NCBI GenBank assembly: GCA_039802205.1
Contig: JBDRWD010000009.1
Span: forward strand, 1 to 64,000
DNA: 64,000 nt
Reading direction: 5' to 3'
Source of the DNA: a candidate division WOR-3 bacterium
GTDB lineage: Bacteria > Hydrothermota > Tepidihabitantia > SM23-42 > JAOAFX01
Below the pieces are notes generated by a model. That model saw nothing but the letters and a program-made list of their open reading frames with translations, was not told the origin of the DNA and did not search any database. Positions 52,608 through 60,812 of this stretch are shown in pieces. Position numbers and translations under genes: made by a program. Position 1 is the stretch's first letter. Each line of letters opens with the position of its first letter.

Positions 52608-53336
52608 ATGAAAACTCATGCACTGATTTTATGTCTCATATTATTAGCTTCCAATCTGATTGCTCAAGTACCATTATGTACCGATTTTCATTTCGCCAAA
52701 AATTTCAAAACCGACCTCAATGGTGATGGTAAAAAAGATAACATAATCCTTATTGATACAAAAGAAACGGGCAAGTTTACCTTGAAGGTGAATAATAAAG
52801 CTATTGACGGAAAATTGAGTGCCGAAATTGATGGTTTTATTGTTGTTGATATTGATACAACAGATAAATATAAAGAAATTGCAGTCCATACACCCGGAGA
52901 AAGCGACGATGATGAATATCTGGTTTACTGGTATGATGGTAAGGAGATAAAAGAAATGGGGTATTTGACACGCTGGCCCGATTTTAAGGGCGATGGGACT
53001 ATCATCGTTGGTGATTGGATGGGATTCTGGACAAAATGGGATAAGTATGTGCTTGATGCTGAATCGAGAAAGATTATATTGGTTCCGCAGGAAATTTATG
53101 CAGTAAATGAAGAAGGAACTGTCCGCGAACCATTTTCGATTTATAAATCCAAATCAGAAACTGAGATTGTAGAGATTCTTATCCCCAGCACCCGGATACA
53201 AATCCTTACTTGTGCATTTTCTGGTGGTAATTATCTTTCGGACTGGTATTTAATAAGAACTTCAAATAATCTTATTGGTTGGGCACGCTTAGAATCATTT
53301 TATGACAAAGTCGATGGACTTCACTGGGCAGATTGA
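52608..53336 (+). CDS. Exported protein with SH3-like C-terminus
   Basis: This 242-residue protein has a signal peptide (MKTHALILCLILLASNLIAQ). A Ca-binding-like DLNGDGKKDNIILID segment, as in FG-GAP repeats, follows. The end, RIQILTCAFSGG…DWYLIRTSNNLIGWARLE, resembles a bacterial SH3 domain. It is probably periplasmic or surface-bound. The function is unknown. AAAGGAGG precedes the ATG. Confidence 0.72.
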   Translation: MKTHALILCLILLASNLIAQVPLCTDFHFAKNFKTDLNGDGKKDNIILIDTKETGKFTLKVNNKAIDGKLSAEIDGFIVVDIDTTDKYKEIAVHTPGESDDDEYLVYWYDGKEIKEMGYLTRWPDFKGDGTIIVGDWMGFWTKWDKYVLDAESRKIILVPQEIYAVNEEGTVREPFSIYKSKSETEIVEILIPSTRIQILTCAFSGGNYLSDWYLIRTSNNLIGWARLESFYDKVDGLHWAD

Positions 53337-53404
53337 TATGGAAGTCCTCGCGCCTTCCTCTTGCTTATAGGGAAAGAAATCTACAAAGCCATTTCCTTTT
53401 AATG

Positions 53405-53497
53405 GAAGATGATTAAGGTGAGGGTGAATATATTAATTGTCCCCTCACTCTTGCTTTCTCCCACAAGGGGAGAGGGATTTGATATATCTGAGGAGGT
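53405..53497. repeat. SD-carrying dispersed repeat, copy B
   Basis: GAAGATGATTAAGGTGAGGG, then TGAATATATTAATTGTCCCC, CTTTCTCCCACAAGGGGAGAG and ATTTGATATATCTGAGGAGG form a near copy of 49044-49150, with the left palindrome degraded. It provides the SD for the GTG start at 53501. Confidence 0.8.
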
Positions 53498-53500
53498 GTT

Positions 53501-53779
53501 GTGACTACATTTCGGGAAATAATTATTGGTGAAGGAGAAGTTATATCAATAGGAAAATATAAAATCGCTTTCGCAAGAGTTTGGGCAGAGAAGGGAGAAA
53601 AAGTAAAAAAAGCATGGGTTTCAGTGGCAGAAAAGGGCGTTGAAGGAAGCAGTCAGGATTTAGAATTACAGGAAGGCGAAAAAATTGAACTTGGTGATAT
53701 GAGGCTAATTGTAGATAAAATCAATCTATTTTCTGAATGCTCTAAATGTATAATTTTGAAAATGATTGAGAAGGAGTAG
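53501..53779 (+). CDS. Hypothetical small protein
   Basis: This 92-residue beta-rich protein starts with GTG after AGGAGG supplied by the upstream repeat. The sequence TTFREIIIGEGEVISIGKYK…VEGSSQDLELQEGEKIEL has no signal or membrane helix. A Cys pair (CSKC) is near the end. The family is unknown. It lies 4 nt before the cyclophilin-like gene and is probably co-translated with it. Confidence 0.6.
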   Translation: MTTFREIIIGEGEVISIGKYKIAFARVWAEKGEKVKKAWVSVAEKGVEGSSQDLELQEGEKIELGDMRLIVDKINLFSECSKCIILKMIEKE

Positions 53780-53783
53780 AATT

Positions 53784-54170
53784 ATGAAACAGATAATCAT
53801 TGAAAGTGAAAGCATCGGGAAAATTAGAGTTGAGATAACCGAAGAAAACCCAAAGACGGCAGAAAAATTTTTGAAGATTCTACCCATTGAAGCGAAGGCA
53901 AATCTCTGGGGTGAGGAAATCTATTTTAAAATTCCGATAGATAAAATTGAACCCGAAAACCCACGGCAGGTTGTAAAAGAAGGTGAAATAGCAATCTGGA
54001 TTGAAGAGCCATCGCTATGCATATTTTTTGGCAAGACACCGGTAAGTAACGATAAAGAGATAAGGGCTTATAGTGATGTGAATGTAATTGGCAGAGTAAA
54101 AGGAGACTGTAAAGTATTTAGAAAGGTGAAAAATGGAAATGAGATAAAAGTCTACGTTTCTGAAGATTGA
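53784..54170 (+). CDS. Cyclophilin-like protein (TM1367 type)
   Basis: I chose the ATG at 53784, preceded by AAGGAG. The 128-residue product shows the pattern of the small cyclophilin-like family: IRVEITEENPKTAEKFLKILPIEAKANLWGEEIYFKIP, then EGEIAIWIEEPSLCIFFGKTP and an alternating beta end. Such proteins have the cyclophilin barrel but lack the usual isomerase residues. The function is unknown. Confidence 0.75.
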   Translation: MKQIIIESESIGKIRVEITEENPKTAEKFLKILPIEAKANLWGEEIYFKIPIDKIEPENPRQVVKEGEIAIWIEEPSLCIFFGKTPVSNDKEIRAYSDVNVIGRVKGDCKVFRKVKNGNEIKVYVSED

Positions 54171-54248
54171 ACTAATTACCTGTCCAAGGTTAATTAATAA
54201 TGTTACCTTGACCGCCTGAATTTCGTCTTATAGACAAAGGAGGTTACA

Positions 54249-54638
54249 ATGCAACACTGGATTTCTTTCCTTGTGCCAATAGTCGCAATAATAATGGGAT
54301 GTTGTATAGCGATTATTGCGATAATATCCGGTTCGCTTGAAAAAAGAAAATATTACGAATCAGTAACCAAGGCGATTGAAGCAGGCAAGAGTGTTCAGGA
54401 GATAAAAGAACTAATTGGTGAAACTCCTGATAAAAAATGGAATTATCAACATCAGGAAGAAAAAAGTCAAAGAGTCGGGCAGCATTTAAAAAATGGAATT
54501 ATAGCATTGGGCGTAGGCATTGGTAGTATTGTATTTGGATATATTCAATCATATCGGATTCTCATAGGAGCTGGTGTATGGATCTGTATAGTGGGTCTTT
54601 CTTACATCTTAGTCCATTTTATCCAATCCCGAATATAG
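54249..54638 (+). CDS. Membrane protein (DUF6249-like)
   Basis: This 129-residue protein has an N-terminal helix (FLVPIVAIIMGCCIAIIAIISG), a cytoplasmic loop EKRKYYESVTKAIEAGKSVQEIKELIG, and two C-terminal helices. The helix-loop pattern with K-A-I-E-x-G resembles DUF6249 proteins encoded near ECF sigma factors. It lies directly before the sigma/anti-sigma pair and may belong to its regulon. AAAGGAGG precedes the ATG. Confidence 0.7.
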   Translation: MQHWISFLVPIVAIIMGCCIAIIAIISGSLEKRKYYESVTKAIEAGKSVQEIKELIGETPDKKWNYQHQEEKSQRVGQHLKNGIIALGVGIGSIVFGYIQSYRILIGAGVWICIVGLSYILVHFIQSRI

Positions 54639-54658
54639 AATTTTTATAACAACTGCTC

Positions 54659-55210
54659 TTGGACCACCGACTTGTTGAACTTGTAATTAGAAGTAAAAAT
54701 GGCGATGAGAAGGCAATGGCTGAACTTATTACTGAATACAAACAACTAATTTTTACTCTTGCCTATCGTGTTGTAGGTGATTATGATATGGGTATGGATA
54801 TCTGCCAGGAGACCTTCATAAAGGCATTTCAGAACTTAAATAAGTTAAAACATCCTGAAAAGTTTAAAACCTATCTTTGCAGTATTGCCCGGAATCTTGC
54901 CTATGACCATTTAAGAAAAAAAGGGAAAATTCAAGAAAATTCACAGCAGAATTATGACTCAATCGACCTAACCAGGGTTGAAGATAAAACAGCAGAGATT
55001 AGAAAAAAGGTGATTATCCAGAATGCTCTTGAGAAGTTAAATCCGCGTGACCGATTGCTTCTCACTTTATTCTATTATCAAAATTTTGATATAAGAGAAA
55101 TAGCTGAAGTTGTTGGAATAAGCCCCGAAAATGTGAAGGTTTCTTTAAGTCGTGCAAGAATTAGATTAAGAGAAAAATTAAAGGGTTATGAAGAAGAACT
55201 CCTGTCCTGA
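54659..55210 (+). CDS. ECF-type RNA polymerase sigma factor
   Basis: This 183-residue sigma-70-family factor has region 2 (YKQLIFTLAYRVVGDYDMGMDICQETFIKAFQNL) with the -10-recognising helix, and region 4 (LNPRDRLLLTLFYYQNFDIREIAEVVGISPENVKVSLSRARIRL) with the HTH. The most likely start is TTG 54659; CTG 54653 is an alternative, and no SD is visible. It overlaps the anti-sigma gene by 23 nt. It probably directs a stress or envelope regulon. Confidence 0.88.
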   Translation: MDHRLVELVIRSKNGDEKAMAELITEYKQLIFTLAYRVVGDYDMGMDICQETFIKAFQNLNKLKHPEKFKTYLCSIARNLAYDHLRKKGKIQENSQQNYDSIDLTRVEDKTAEIRKKVIIQNALEKLNPRDRLLLTLFYYQNFDIREIAEVVGISPENVKVSLSRARIRLREKLKGYEEELLS

Positions 55211-55661
55211 TATTAATAAATTAATTGAGTATAGGTTGGATCTTTTATCCGATAATGAGAGGGGGCAAATAGAAAAACATCTTTTGAAGTGCCAAGAATG
55301 TCAAAAGAAAGTAGCAATTGAGAGTCAAATTGATAAAGCATTGTCTACGAATTATGACCCCGGTGTTATAGAAGACAAAGTATTGATGAAGTTAAAAGTG
55401 ATGAAAGAAATTGAGCATAAAAATAGCTGGGTATTTTCATTTTTGACGATTTTATACGCATTTTCGGTTATCGCCTTTGTTCTTTTAGTAGGGTTTTTGT
55501 TAAATAAAATCTGGTTGGAAGCCATTCCGTATATATCAGTGGCACTCCTTAAAAGGGAAACATTGACTTTAATAAATCTGTTATCTATCAGTTTTCTTAT
55601 AGTAACTTTATTATATGGATTCCGCAAGAGTATTTGTCGATATATTTCAAACATCACTTAA
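55188..55661 (+). CDS. Anti-sigma factor with zinc finger and two membrane helices
   Basis: This 157-residue protein starts with a zf-HC2-type domain, CPDINKLIEYRLD…KHLLKCQECQKKV, in which His-x3-Cys-x2-Cys and the early Cys bind zinc. Two hydrophobic segments follow (FLTILYAFSVIAFVLLVGFL and LINLLSISFLIVTLLYGF). It would hold the sigma factor at the membrane and release it on a signal. The 23-nt overlap with the sigma gene supports coupled translation. Confidence 0.82.
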   Translation: MKKNSCPDINKLIEYRLDLLSDNERGQIEKHLLKCQECQKKVAIESQIDKALSTNYDPGVIEDKVLMKLKVMKEIEHKNSWVFSFLTILYAFSVIAFVLLVGFLLNKIWLEAIPYISVALLKRETLTLINLLSISFLIVTLLYGFRKSICRYISNIT

Positions 55662-55759
55662 AAAGCAAAAAATTTATTGATAATTATTACCAGATGACAA
55701 TAATATGAATTATAGAAAAGTTATTCAATTCGCTTAAAAACAGACTACCAAAAGTAGGA

Positions 55760-56896
55760 ATGATGAATGATAAAAATAATATTTCTTATATAGTACTAAA
55801 GTTCCTGGTAACATTAGGTCTTTTAAGTTCGATATTTCCATATATTTTTGTGTTGAAACAAGAAAAAATGATTTTGAGCGTTTGGAAAATCGCTCTTGCA
55901 GACACTATCATCTTTCAGGATGGTTATGAGGCTGGGCAAGACCCTCAGGGAAATTTCATAAACTGGGATGAAACGCCAGTATATGGGGGAGTAGGTTCTG
56001 CAAGTGCGATTGATGATACTGTTATCCATTATGCGGGTAATCATAGTGCACGTTTTCAACTTACCAATGGTGCCCAGGGAGGCTGGGCATACACCAATAA
56101 AATCATTCCCTGGCCCTCGGGTAGAAAATTGTGGTATAGTTGTTATCTGCGTAATGGACCGATTTCCCAATCAAATGTAACTGTCGGCGGACTTTATTTT
56201 ATGGAAGCATATATTGTCCATCCCAGTGGTTACCGCGAGCGGGCAAATATTGAGACACACCCTTATCAGGGATTACCTGATAGTCTGTTTATGATTAGAA
56301 TGGCATATCGGGGACGCGATGGACAGCGTCATCGGCAATATGATAATTTACAATTTATCAGGCGCGAACAATGGCATCACATTACAATGCTTGTTGATTT
56401 AAGCGGGCAAAATCCATTTTATGCCTGGTGGCTAAATAATAATCTTGTTTGGTATGAATATGATACTTCCATTGGCAATGACACATTGGCTCCAACTGAA
56501 TTTCATGTTGGTGCTTGCTGGATTGATTGGGGAGAAGGAAATAGAGGACTGGTTTGGATAGATAATTGCCAGGTGGCTGATTTTGGTCCTGGTGCTGGGA
56601 TTGAAGACAAAAGAAATATGAGTCCTAATAATTTTGAATTTTCTTTACATCCTAATCCCTGTAAGAGAACAATTTCTCTTTCATTAAATCTAAGGGAAGA
56701 AACAAATTTAGCAATTATCCTTTATGATTTGGTGGGTAGAGAGAAAAAAATGATTTTAAATAATAAACTCTTTGCTCAAGGAAGTTATAATATTCAATTA
56801 AATTTTTGTGATGTGCCCGAAGGTATCTATTTCTTGAGGATAACTACTCAGAAGCAAAACTATTTTGAGAAGATAGTAATTCTAAGTAAAAATTAA
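55760..56896 (+). CDS. Secreted lectin-like protein with type IX-type sorting tail
   Basis: This 378-residue protein has an N-terminal hydrophobic segment (FLVTLGLLSSIFPYIFVL), then a beta-sandwich like that of heparinase/polysaccharide-lyase or ConA-type domains (IIFQDGYEAGQDPQGNF… REQWHHITMLVDLSGQNPFY… GLVWIDNCQVADF). Residues 300-378 form a C-terminal sorting domain: FSLHPNPCKRTISLSLNL, IILYDLVGREKK, PEGIYFLRITTQKQNYFEKIVI. This suggests export to the cell surface by a type IX-like route. Carbohydrate binding or cleavage is inferred. Confidence 0.78.
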   Translation: MMNDKNNISYIVLKFLVTLGLLSSIFPYIFVLKQEKMILSVWKIALADTIIFQDGYEAGQDPQGNFINWDETPVYGGVGSASAIDDTVIHYAGNHSARFQLTNGAQGGWAYTNKIIPWPSGRKLWYSCYLRNGPISQSNVTVGGLYFMEAYIVHPSGYRERANIETHPYQGLPDSLFMIRMAYRGRDGQRHRQYDNLQFIRREQWHHITMLVDLSGQNPFYAWWLNNNLVWYEYDTSIGNDTLAPTEFHVGACWIDWGEGNRGLVWIDNCQVADFGPGAGIEDKRNMSPNNFEFSLHPNPCKRTISLSLNLREETNLAIILYDLVGREKKMILNNKLFAQGSYNIQLNFCDVPEGIYFLRITTQKQNYFEKIVILSKN

Positions 56897-56906
56897 AAGG
56901 AGATTT

Positions 56907-57455
56907 ATGAATTATATTTACATTGGTTTAATAATAACAGGGATCTGTTTAATTCTTGATGAGATTCTCCCAAGATTGAAACATGCGGGTTATTTTAAGA
57001 ATCTTATCCGACTTTATACCTTTAAGAAGATAATAGCAAATTTTCAGAAAGATTTATCTGATGTTAATAGTTTAAATGATACATTGAAAATGTACATAAA
57101 AAATAGATACCAATTTTTCCCAATAAGTCCAAGGGAGATTTATTTCAGGGAAGTGCAGTTTGACTATTCGGTTTCAAGATACACCGTATGCCCAATTCAC
57201 GGCGCAATAGAGATGGTCAATCCCCAGAAGATTAAGATTACATTTTGTCTGAATCTTGCGATTCCTGCATTTCTCGCTTTTATTAGTATTCTGTTGTTTT
57301 ACCGCTTTCCACAAACAAGCATAACACTGATAATTCTATTCTTTCTTTTAGTCTCGTGTTTCTGGTATTATATTCTGATTAAAAAACGCATTCAGATTTT
57401 AACTGAAGCAATCACCAGATGGTTGAGTAAACCAGTATCTTCGCCTAAAATTTGA
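56907..57455 (+). CDS. Membrane protein of unknown function
   Basis: This 182-residue protein has a first hydrophobic stretch at residues 3-21, a basic soluble region (FKKIIANFQKDLSDVNSLND… YTVCPIHGAIEMVNPQKI), and two helices (ITFCLNLAIPAFLAFISILLF and ITLIILFFLLVSCFWYYIL). I do not recognise a family. AAAGGAG lies 5 nt before the ATG, and the gene begins 10 nt after the lectin-like gene. Confidence 0.65.
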   Translation: MNYIYIGLIITGICLILDEILPRLKHAGYFKNLIRLYTFKKIIANFQKDLSDVNSLNDTLKMYIKNRYQFFPISPREIYFREVQFDYSVSRYTVCPIHGAIEMVNPQKIKITFCLNLAIPAFLAFISILLFYRFPQTSITLIILFFLLVSCFWYYILIKKRIQILTEAITRWLSKPVSSPKI

Positions 57456-57676
57456 CCATTTGACAATTGTGCAATTGTAAAATGGATAACCTGTATTTTT
57501 AATTATAGTGTGGTGGCGTGATCTACCCCACAAAGTCAAATTTGATATGATTTTTGTTTCACAATTTCAGTATTATGGAATAATGGAATAATAAATCTAT
57601 TTATTTAATAATTGAAATAAAGATTAATTAATTTGCATCACAAAAGATTTAGTTATTTAAACTTAGAGGAGTTAAA

Positions 57677-58159
57677 ATCTCTGTCCAAAATTTAAATATA
57701 CTTAAATTCATTGCTTCACTTATTTTGACACTTGGCGCTGGGTTTATTGGTTCGCTGGCGACAAGACAATCAGTCTCCACCTGGTATGCAACGATAAATA
57801 AGCCACCGATAAGCCCGCCAAGCTGGTTGTTTGGTCCGGTCTGGACTGTGCTGTTTATTCTTATGGGCATTGCATTTTATCTTGTCTGGAATAAGGGACT
57901 CTCTTTGACACCCGTAAAGACCGCTATTATCATTTTTTTAATACAGCTGGTTCTTAATGTCGTCTGGTCTTTTCTCTTTTTCGGATTGCGTTCTCCATTA
58001 TATGCATTTATTGAGATTATCATACTTTGGATTGCTATTCTGCTTACGATAATTTATTTCTTCAAGGTTTCATATGTAGCCGGCTACCTGTTGATACCGT
58101 ACATTCTCTGGGTCAGTTTTGCATCCATCTTAAATGGGTGGATTGCAGTGTTGAATTGA
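57677..58159 (+). CDS. tspO: TspO/MBR family protein
   Basis: This tryptophan-rich five-helix membrane protein has GFIGSLATRQSVSTWYATINKPPISPPSWLFGPVWTVLFILMGIAFYLVW, the family's key region, and LNVVWSFLFFG. TspO proteins bind porphyrins and other small molecules. The frame from TTG 57725 lacks the first half of helix 1. The open frame extends upstream, and AGAGGAG (57665-57671) lies 5 nt before an in-frame ATC at 57677, giving 160 residues, the usual family length. I therefore infer an ATC start or a mutated ATG. Confidence 0.85.
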   Translation: MSVQNLNILKFIASLILTLGAGFIGSLATRQSVSTWYATINKPPISPPSWLFGPVWTVLFILMGIAFYLVWNKGLSLTPVKTAIIIFLIQLVLNVVWSFLFFGLRSPLYAFIEIIILWIAILLTIIYFFKVSYVAGYLLIPYILWVSFASILNGWIAVLN

Positions 58160-58163
58160 TGAA

Positions 58164-59309
58164 ATGATATATCGTGATTTTGGTAAAACAGGTGTAAAAA
58201 TCTCACAACTCGGTTTTGGTTGTATGAGATTCCCACTTCTTGATGAAAATGACTTTAAATCAATCAACAAACCCGAAGCAGCAAAAATTTTGTATTATGC
58301 GATTGATAATGGCATAAATTATCTTGATACCGCCTACGGTTATCATTCAGGTGAGAGTGAGGTATTCTTGGGTGAAGTTTTGAAGCCAGAATATCGCAAG
58401 AAAATCTACCTTGCGACCAAATTGCCTGTCTATCTTGTGAAAGAAAAAGGTGATTCTGAAAAGTATCTTAATGAGCAACTCACGAAACTAAAGACCGAGA
58501 CAATAGATATGTATCTCTTGCACGGCTTAAGTAAAGACTCCTGGCAGACCGTTCAGAAATTTGATATATTGAAATTTCTTGATGATACATTGAAAAAAGG
58601 CAAAATAAGGTTCGCTGGTTTCTCATTCCACGATGAATTGCCGCTATTTAAAGAAATTATTAATGCCTATCCCTGGTCATTCTGTTTGCTACATATCAAT
58701 TATGTTGATAATGATATTCAAGCAGGAATAAAGGGTCTTGAATATGCGTATAGCAAGGGCCTTGGTGTAATTATTATGGAACCTCTGCGTGGTGGTAAAC
58801 TTGCGCGGAATGTGCCTGAAGAAGTATTAAATATCATTGCCAACTCAAAATTCAAACAGACACCTGCAGAATTTGCATTTAGATATTTATACAATCGGCC
58901 TGAGGTCTCCTGTGTGTTAAGTGGAATGAGCACGATTGAACAGGTCAAACAGAACATTGAATTTGCATCAGTAGAGCACAGAGATACACTCACCGAAGAT
59001 GAGTTGAAATTGTATGAACAGGCAAAAAAATTTTTCAAATCGCGCACGAAAATCAATTGTACAGGTTGTAACTATTGTTCAGATTGTCCGCAGAAAATTC
59101 CGATTTTATTTATCTTTGAGATATATAACGATGCCTATATGTATAATGCTTTTGATGAATCAAAATGGATGTACAAAAATTTCATCAAAGATGAAAGAAA
59201 GGCAGATAAATGTACTGAATGCGGACAATGTGAAGAACGCTGCCCGCAGAAAATAGGAATAATTAACGAATTAAAAAATGCTCATACGGCCTTGAAAGAA
59301 AGTGGATAA
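58164..59309 (+). CDS. Aldo/keto reductase with C-terminal 4Fe-4S domain
   Basis: This 381-residue protein combines an aldo-keto reductase barrel (residues 1-280) with a ferredoxin-like tail. NYLDTAYGYHSGESE gives Asp and Tyr, YLATKLP the Lys and MYLLHG the His of the catalytic tetrad. The tail has CTGCNYCSDCPQ and CTECGQCEERCPQ, enough for one or two Fe-S clusters. Such fused reductases are common in anaerobes and probably use ferredoxin-linked electrons; the substrate is unknown. It begins 4 nt after the TspO stop. Confidence 0.9.
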   Translation: MIYRDFGKTGVKISQLGFGCMRFPLLDENDFKSINKPEAAKILYYAIDNGINYLDTAYGYHSGESEVFLGEVLKPEYRKKIYLATKLPVYLVKEKGDSEKYLNEQLTKLKTETIDMYLLHGLSKDSWQTVQKFDILKFLDDTLKKGKIRFAGFSFHDELPLFKEIINAYPWSFCLLHINYVDNDIQAGIKGLEYAYSKGLGVIIMEPLRGGKLARNVPEEVLNIIANSKFKQTPAEFAFRYLYNRPEVSCVLSGMSTIEQVKQNIEFASVEHRDTLTEDELKLYEQAKKFFKSRTKINCTGCNYCSDCPQKIPILFIFEIYNDAYMYNAFDESKWMYKNFIKDERKADKCTECGQCEERCPQKIGIINELKNAHTALKESG

Positions 59310-59354
59310 ATATCAAAAATCATACGGAAGGAAGAAAAATTCCCAACTCCATTT

Positions 59355-59391
59355 CCTCTCCCTTAAAGGGAGAGGATAAAGGTGAGGGTGA
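59355..59391. repeat. Palindromic repeat copy
   Basis: CCTCTCCCTTAAAGGGAGAGG then ATAAAGGTGAGGGTGA is another copy of the repeat at 49044. It lies in the 200-nt gap before the R-M genes, followed by CACGGTAAACGGCATACG, which resembles the 17395/35440 repeat. Confidence 0.75.
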
Positions 59392-59449
59392 GGTTTTGGA
59401 TTCCAACGCTCCACGGTAAACGGCATACGTTTAAAACCTCTTATCATCA

Positions 59450-59477
59450 TTGACAAAAAATTAATATTAAGTATAAT
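59450..59477 (+). promoter_or_regulatory. Sigma-70 promoter of the R-M genes
   Basis: TTGACA (59450-59455), a 16-bp spacer and TATAAT (59472-59477). The methyltransferase ATG is at 59510, giving a leader of about 27 nt. Methyltransferase first, nuclease second is the usual safe order for an R-M operon. Confidence 0.75.
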
Positions 59478-59509
59478 AAAACATAATTTGATAAAAAAGA
59501 ACTAACTAT

Positions 59510-60811
59510 ATGGGGACCTGGCATAAGATAATCATTGGCGATGCAAGATGGATGAAAGAAGTTCCCGATGAATCCGTCCATCTTATTATCACATCACCTC
59601 CTTACTGGCAGTTAAAGGATTACGGTAATGGAAAGCAAATAGGATTTAATGATACTTATGAAGAATATATAAATAACCTTAACCTTGTCTGGAGTGAATG
59701 CCGCAGAGTTCTTCATAAAGGTTGCCGTTTGTGTATTAACATTGGAGACCAGTTTGCCCGTTCGGTTTATTATGGAAGATATAAGGTTATTCCGATCAGG
59801 ACAGAAATCATCAAATTTTGTGAGAGCGCAGGATTTGATTATATGGGCGCAATTATCTGGCAGAAGGTTACTACCTGTCATACAACTGGCGGAGCAACAG
59901 TAATGGGTTCTTATCCTTACCCAAGGAATGGGATTCTTAAATTAGACTATGAATTTATTTTGATTTTTAAGAAATACGGTAGTCCTCCAAAGGTAAGTAA
60001 AGAAATAAAAGAAAAGTCAAAATTGACCGATGAAGAATGGAATCAATATTTTACCGGACACTGGAATTTTCCTGGAGAAAAGCAGGATAAACATCTTGCA
60101 ATGTTTCCGGAGGAATTACCAAGACGTCTTATCAAAATGTTCAGTTTTGTCGGAGATACTATACTTGACCCTTTTCTTGGAAGCGGTACGACATCTTTAG
60201 CAGCAAGAAAACTGAATAGGAATTCTATCGGATATGAAATAAACGAAGATTTTTTACCCATTATAAAAGAGAAACTTGGCATAAATCAAAAAACAATGTT
60301 TGAGGACGCAACTTTTGAAATAATAAAGCAAAAAGAAATAAAAACAGATTTCAAAGAAGCGATCAAAAAATTACCATATATCTTTAAAGACCCTATTAAG
60401 TTTGATAAAAAGGTTGACCCTAAAAAGTTAAGATTCGGTTCAAAAATTGATAATTCCAATTACGAGCGTGAAAAATATTACACAGTGAAAGAAATACTTT
60501 CTCCAGAGATTTTAATTTTAAATAATGGGTTAAAAATCAGATTACTCGGGATTAAAGAAAAACCGGATAAAAATGGAGAGGCTGTTAAATTTTTGAAAGA
60601 GAAAACAAAGGGACAGAAGGTATTCATTAGATTTGATGAAATAAAATATGATGAGCAGAACAACTTACTTTGTTATCTTTATTTACAGAATAAAACTTTT
60701 TTAAATGCACATCTGATTAAGAATGGATTGGCTGATGTAGATAATGCGCTTAATTATAAGTATAAATCAAAGTTTTTAAACCTAAGAGACATACTAATCA
60801 AAGAATCTTAA
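59510..60811 (+). CDS. DNA methyltransferase with SNase-like C-terminal domain
   Basis: This 433-residue protein is a beta-class amino-methyltransferase. Motif IV is TSPPYW near residue 31 and the SAM-binding motif is DPFLGSGTTSLAA near residue 222. TSPPYW fits N4-cytosine or N6-adenine methylation. Residues 320-425 resemble a staphylococcal-nuclease domain (ILNNGLKIRLLGIKE… VKFLKEKTKGQKVFI… HLIKNGLADV). The second catalytic Arg of SNase (GR in DKYGRGLA) reads NN here, so nuclease activity is unlikely and a binding role is more likely. It is followed after 1 nt by an MjaI-like restriction enzyme. Confidence 0.88.
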   Translation: MGTWHKIIIGDARWMKEVPDESVHLIITSPPYWQLKDYGNGKQIGFNDTYEEYINNLNLVWSECRRVLHKGCRLCINIGDQFARSVYYGRYKVIPIRTEIIKFCESAGFDYMGAIIWQKVTTCHTTGGATVMGSYPYPRNGILKLDYEFILIFKKYGSPPKVSKEIKEKSKLTDEEWNQYFTGHWNFPGEKQDKHLAMFPEELPRRLIKMFSFVGDTILDPFLGSGTTSLAARKLNRNSIGYEINEDFLPIIKEKLGINQKTMFEDATFEIIKQKEIKTDFKEAIKKLPYIFKDPIKFDKKVDPKKLRFGSKIDNSNYEREKYYTVKEILSPEILILNNGLKIRLLGIKEKPDKNGEAVKFLKEKTKGQKVFIRFDEIKYDEQNNLLCYLYLQNKTFLNAHLIKNGLADVDNALNYKYKSKFLNLRDILIKES

Positions 60812-60812
60812 T

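Noticed and set aside
54209-54235. Possible promoter TTGACC … TATAGA before 54249
   Set aside because: The spacer is 15 bp and the -10 is weak, unlike the seven strong promoters.
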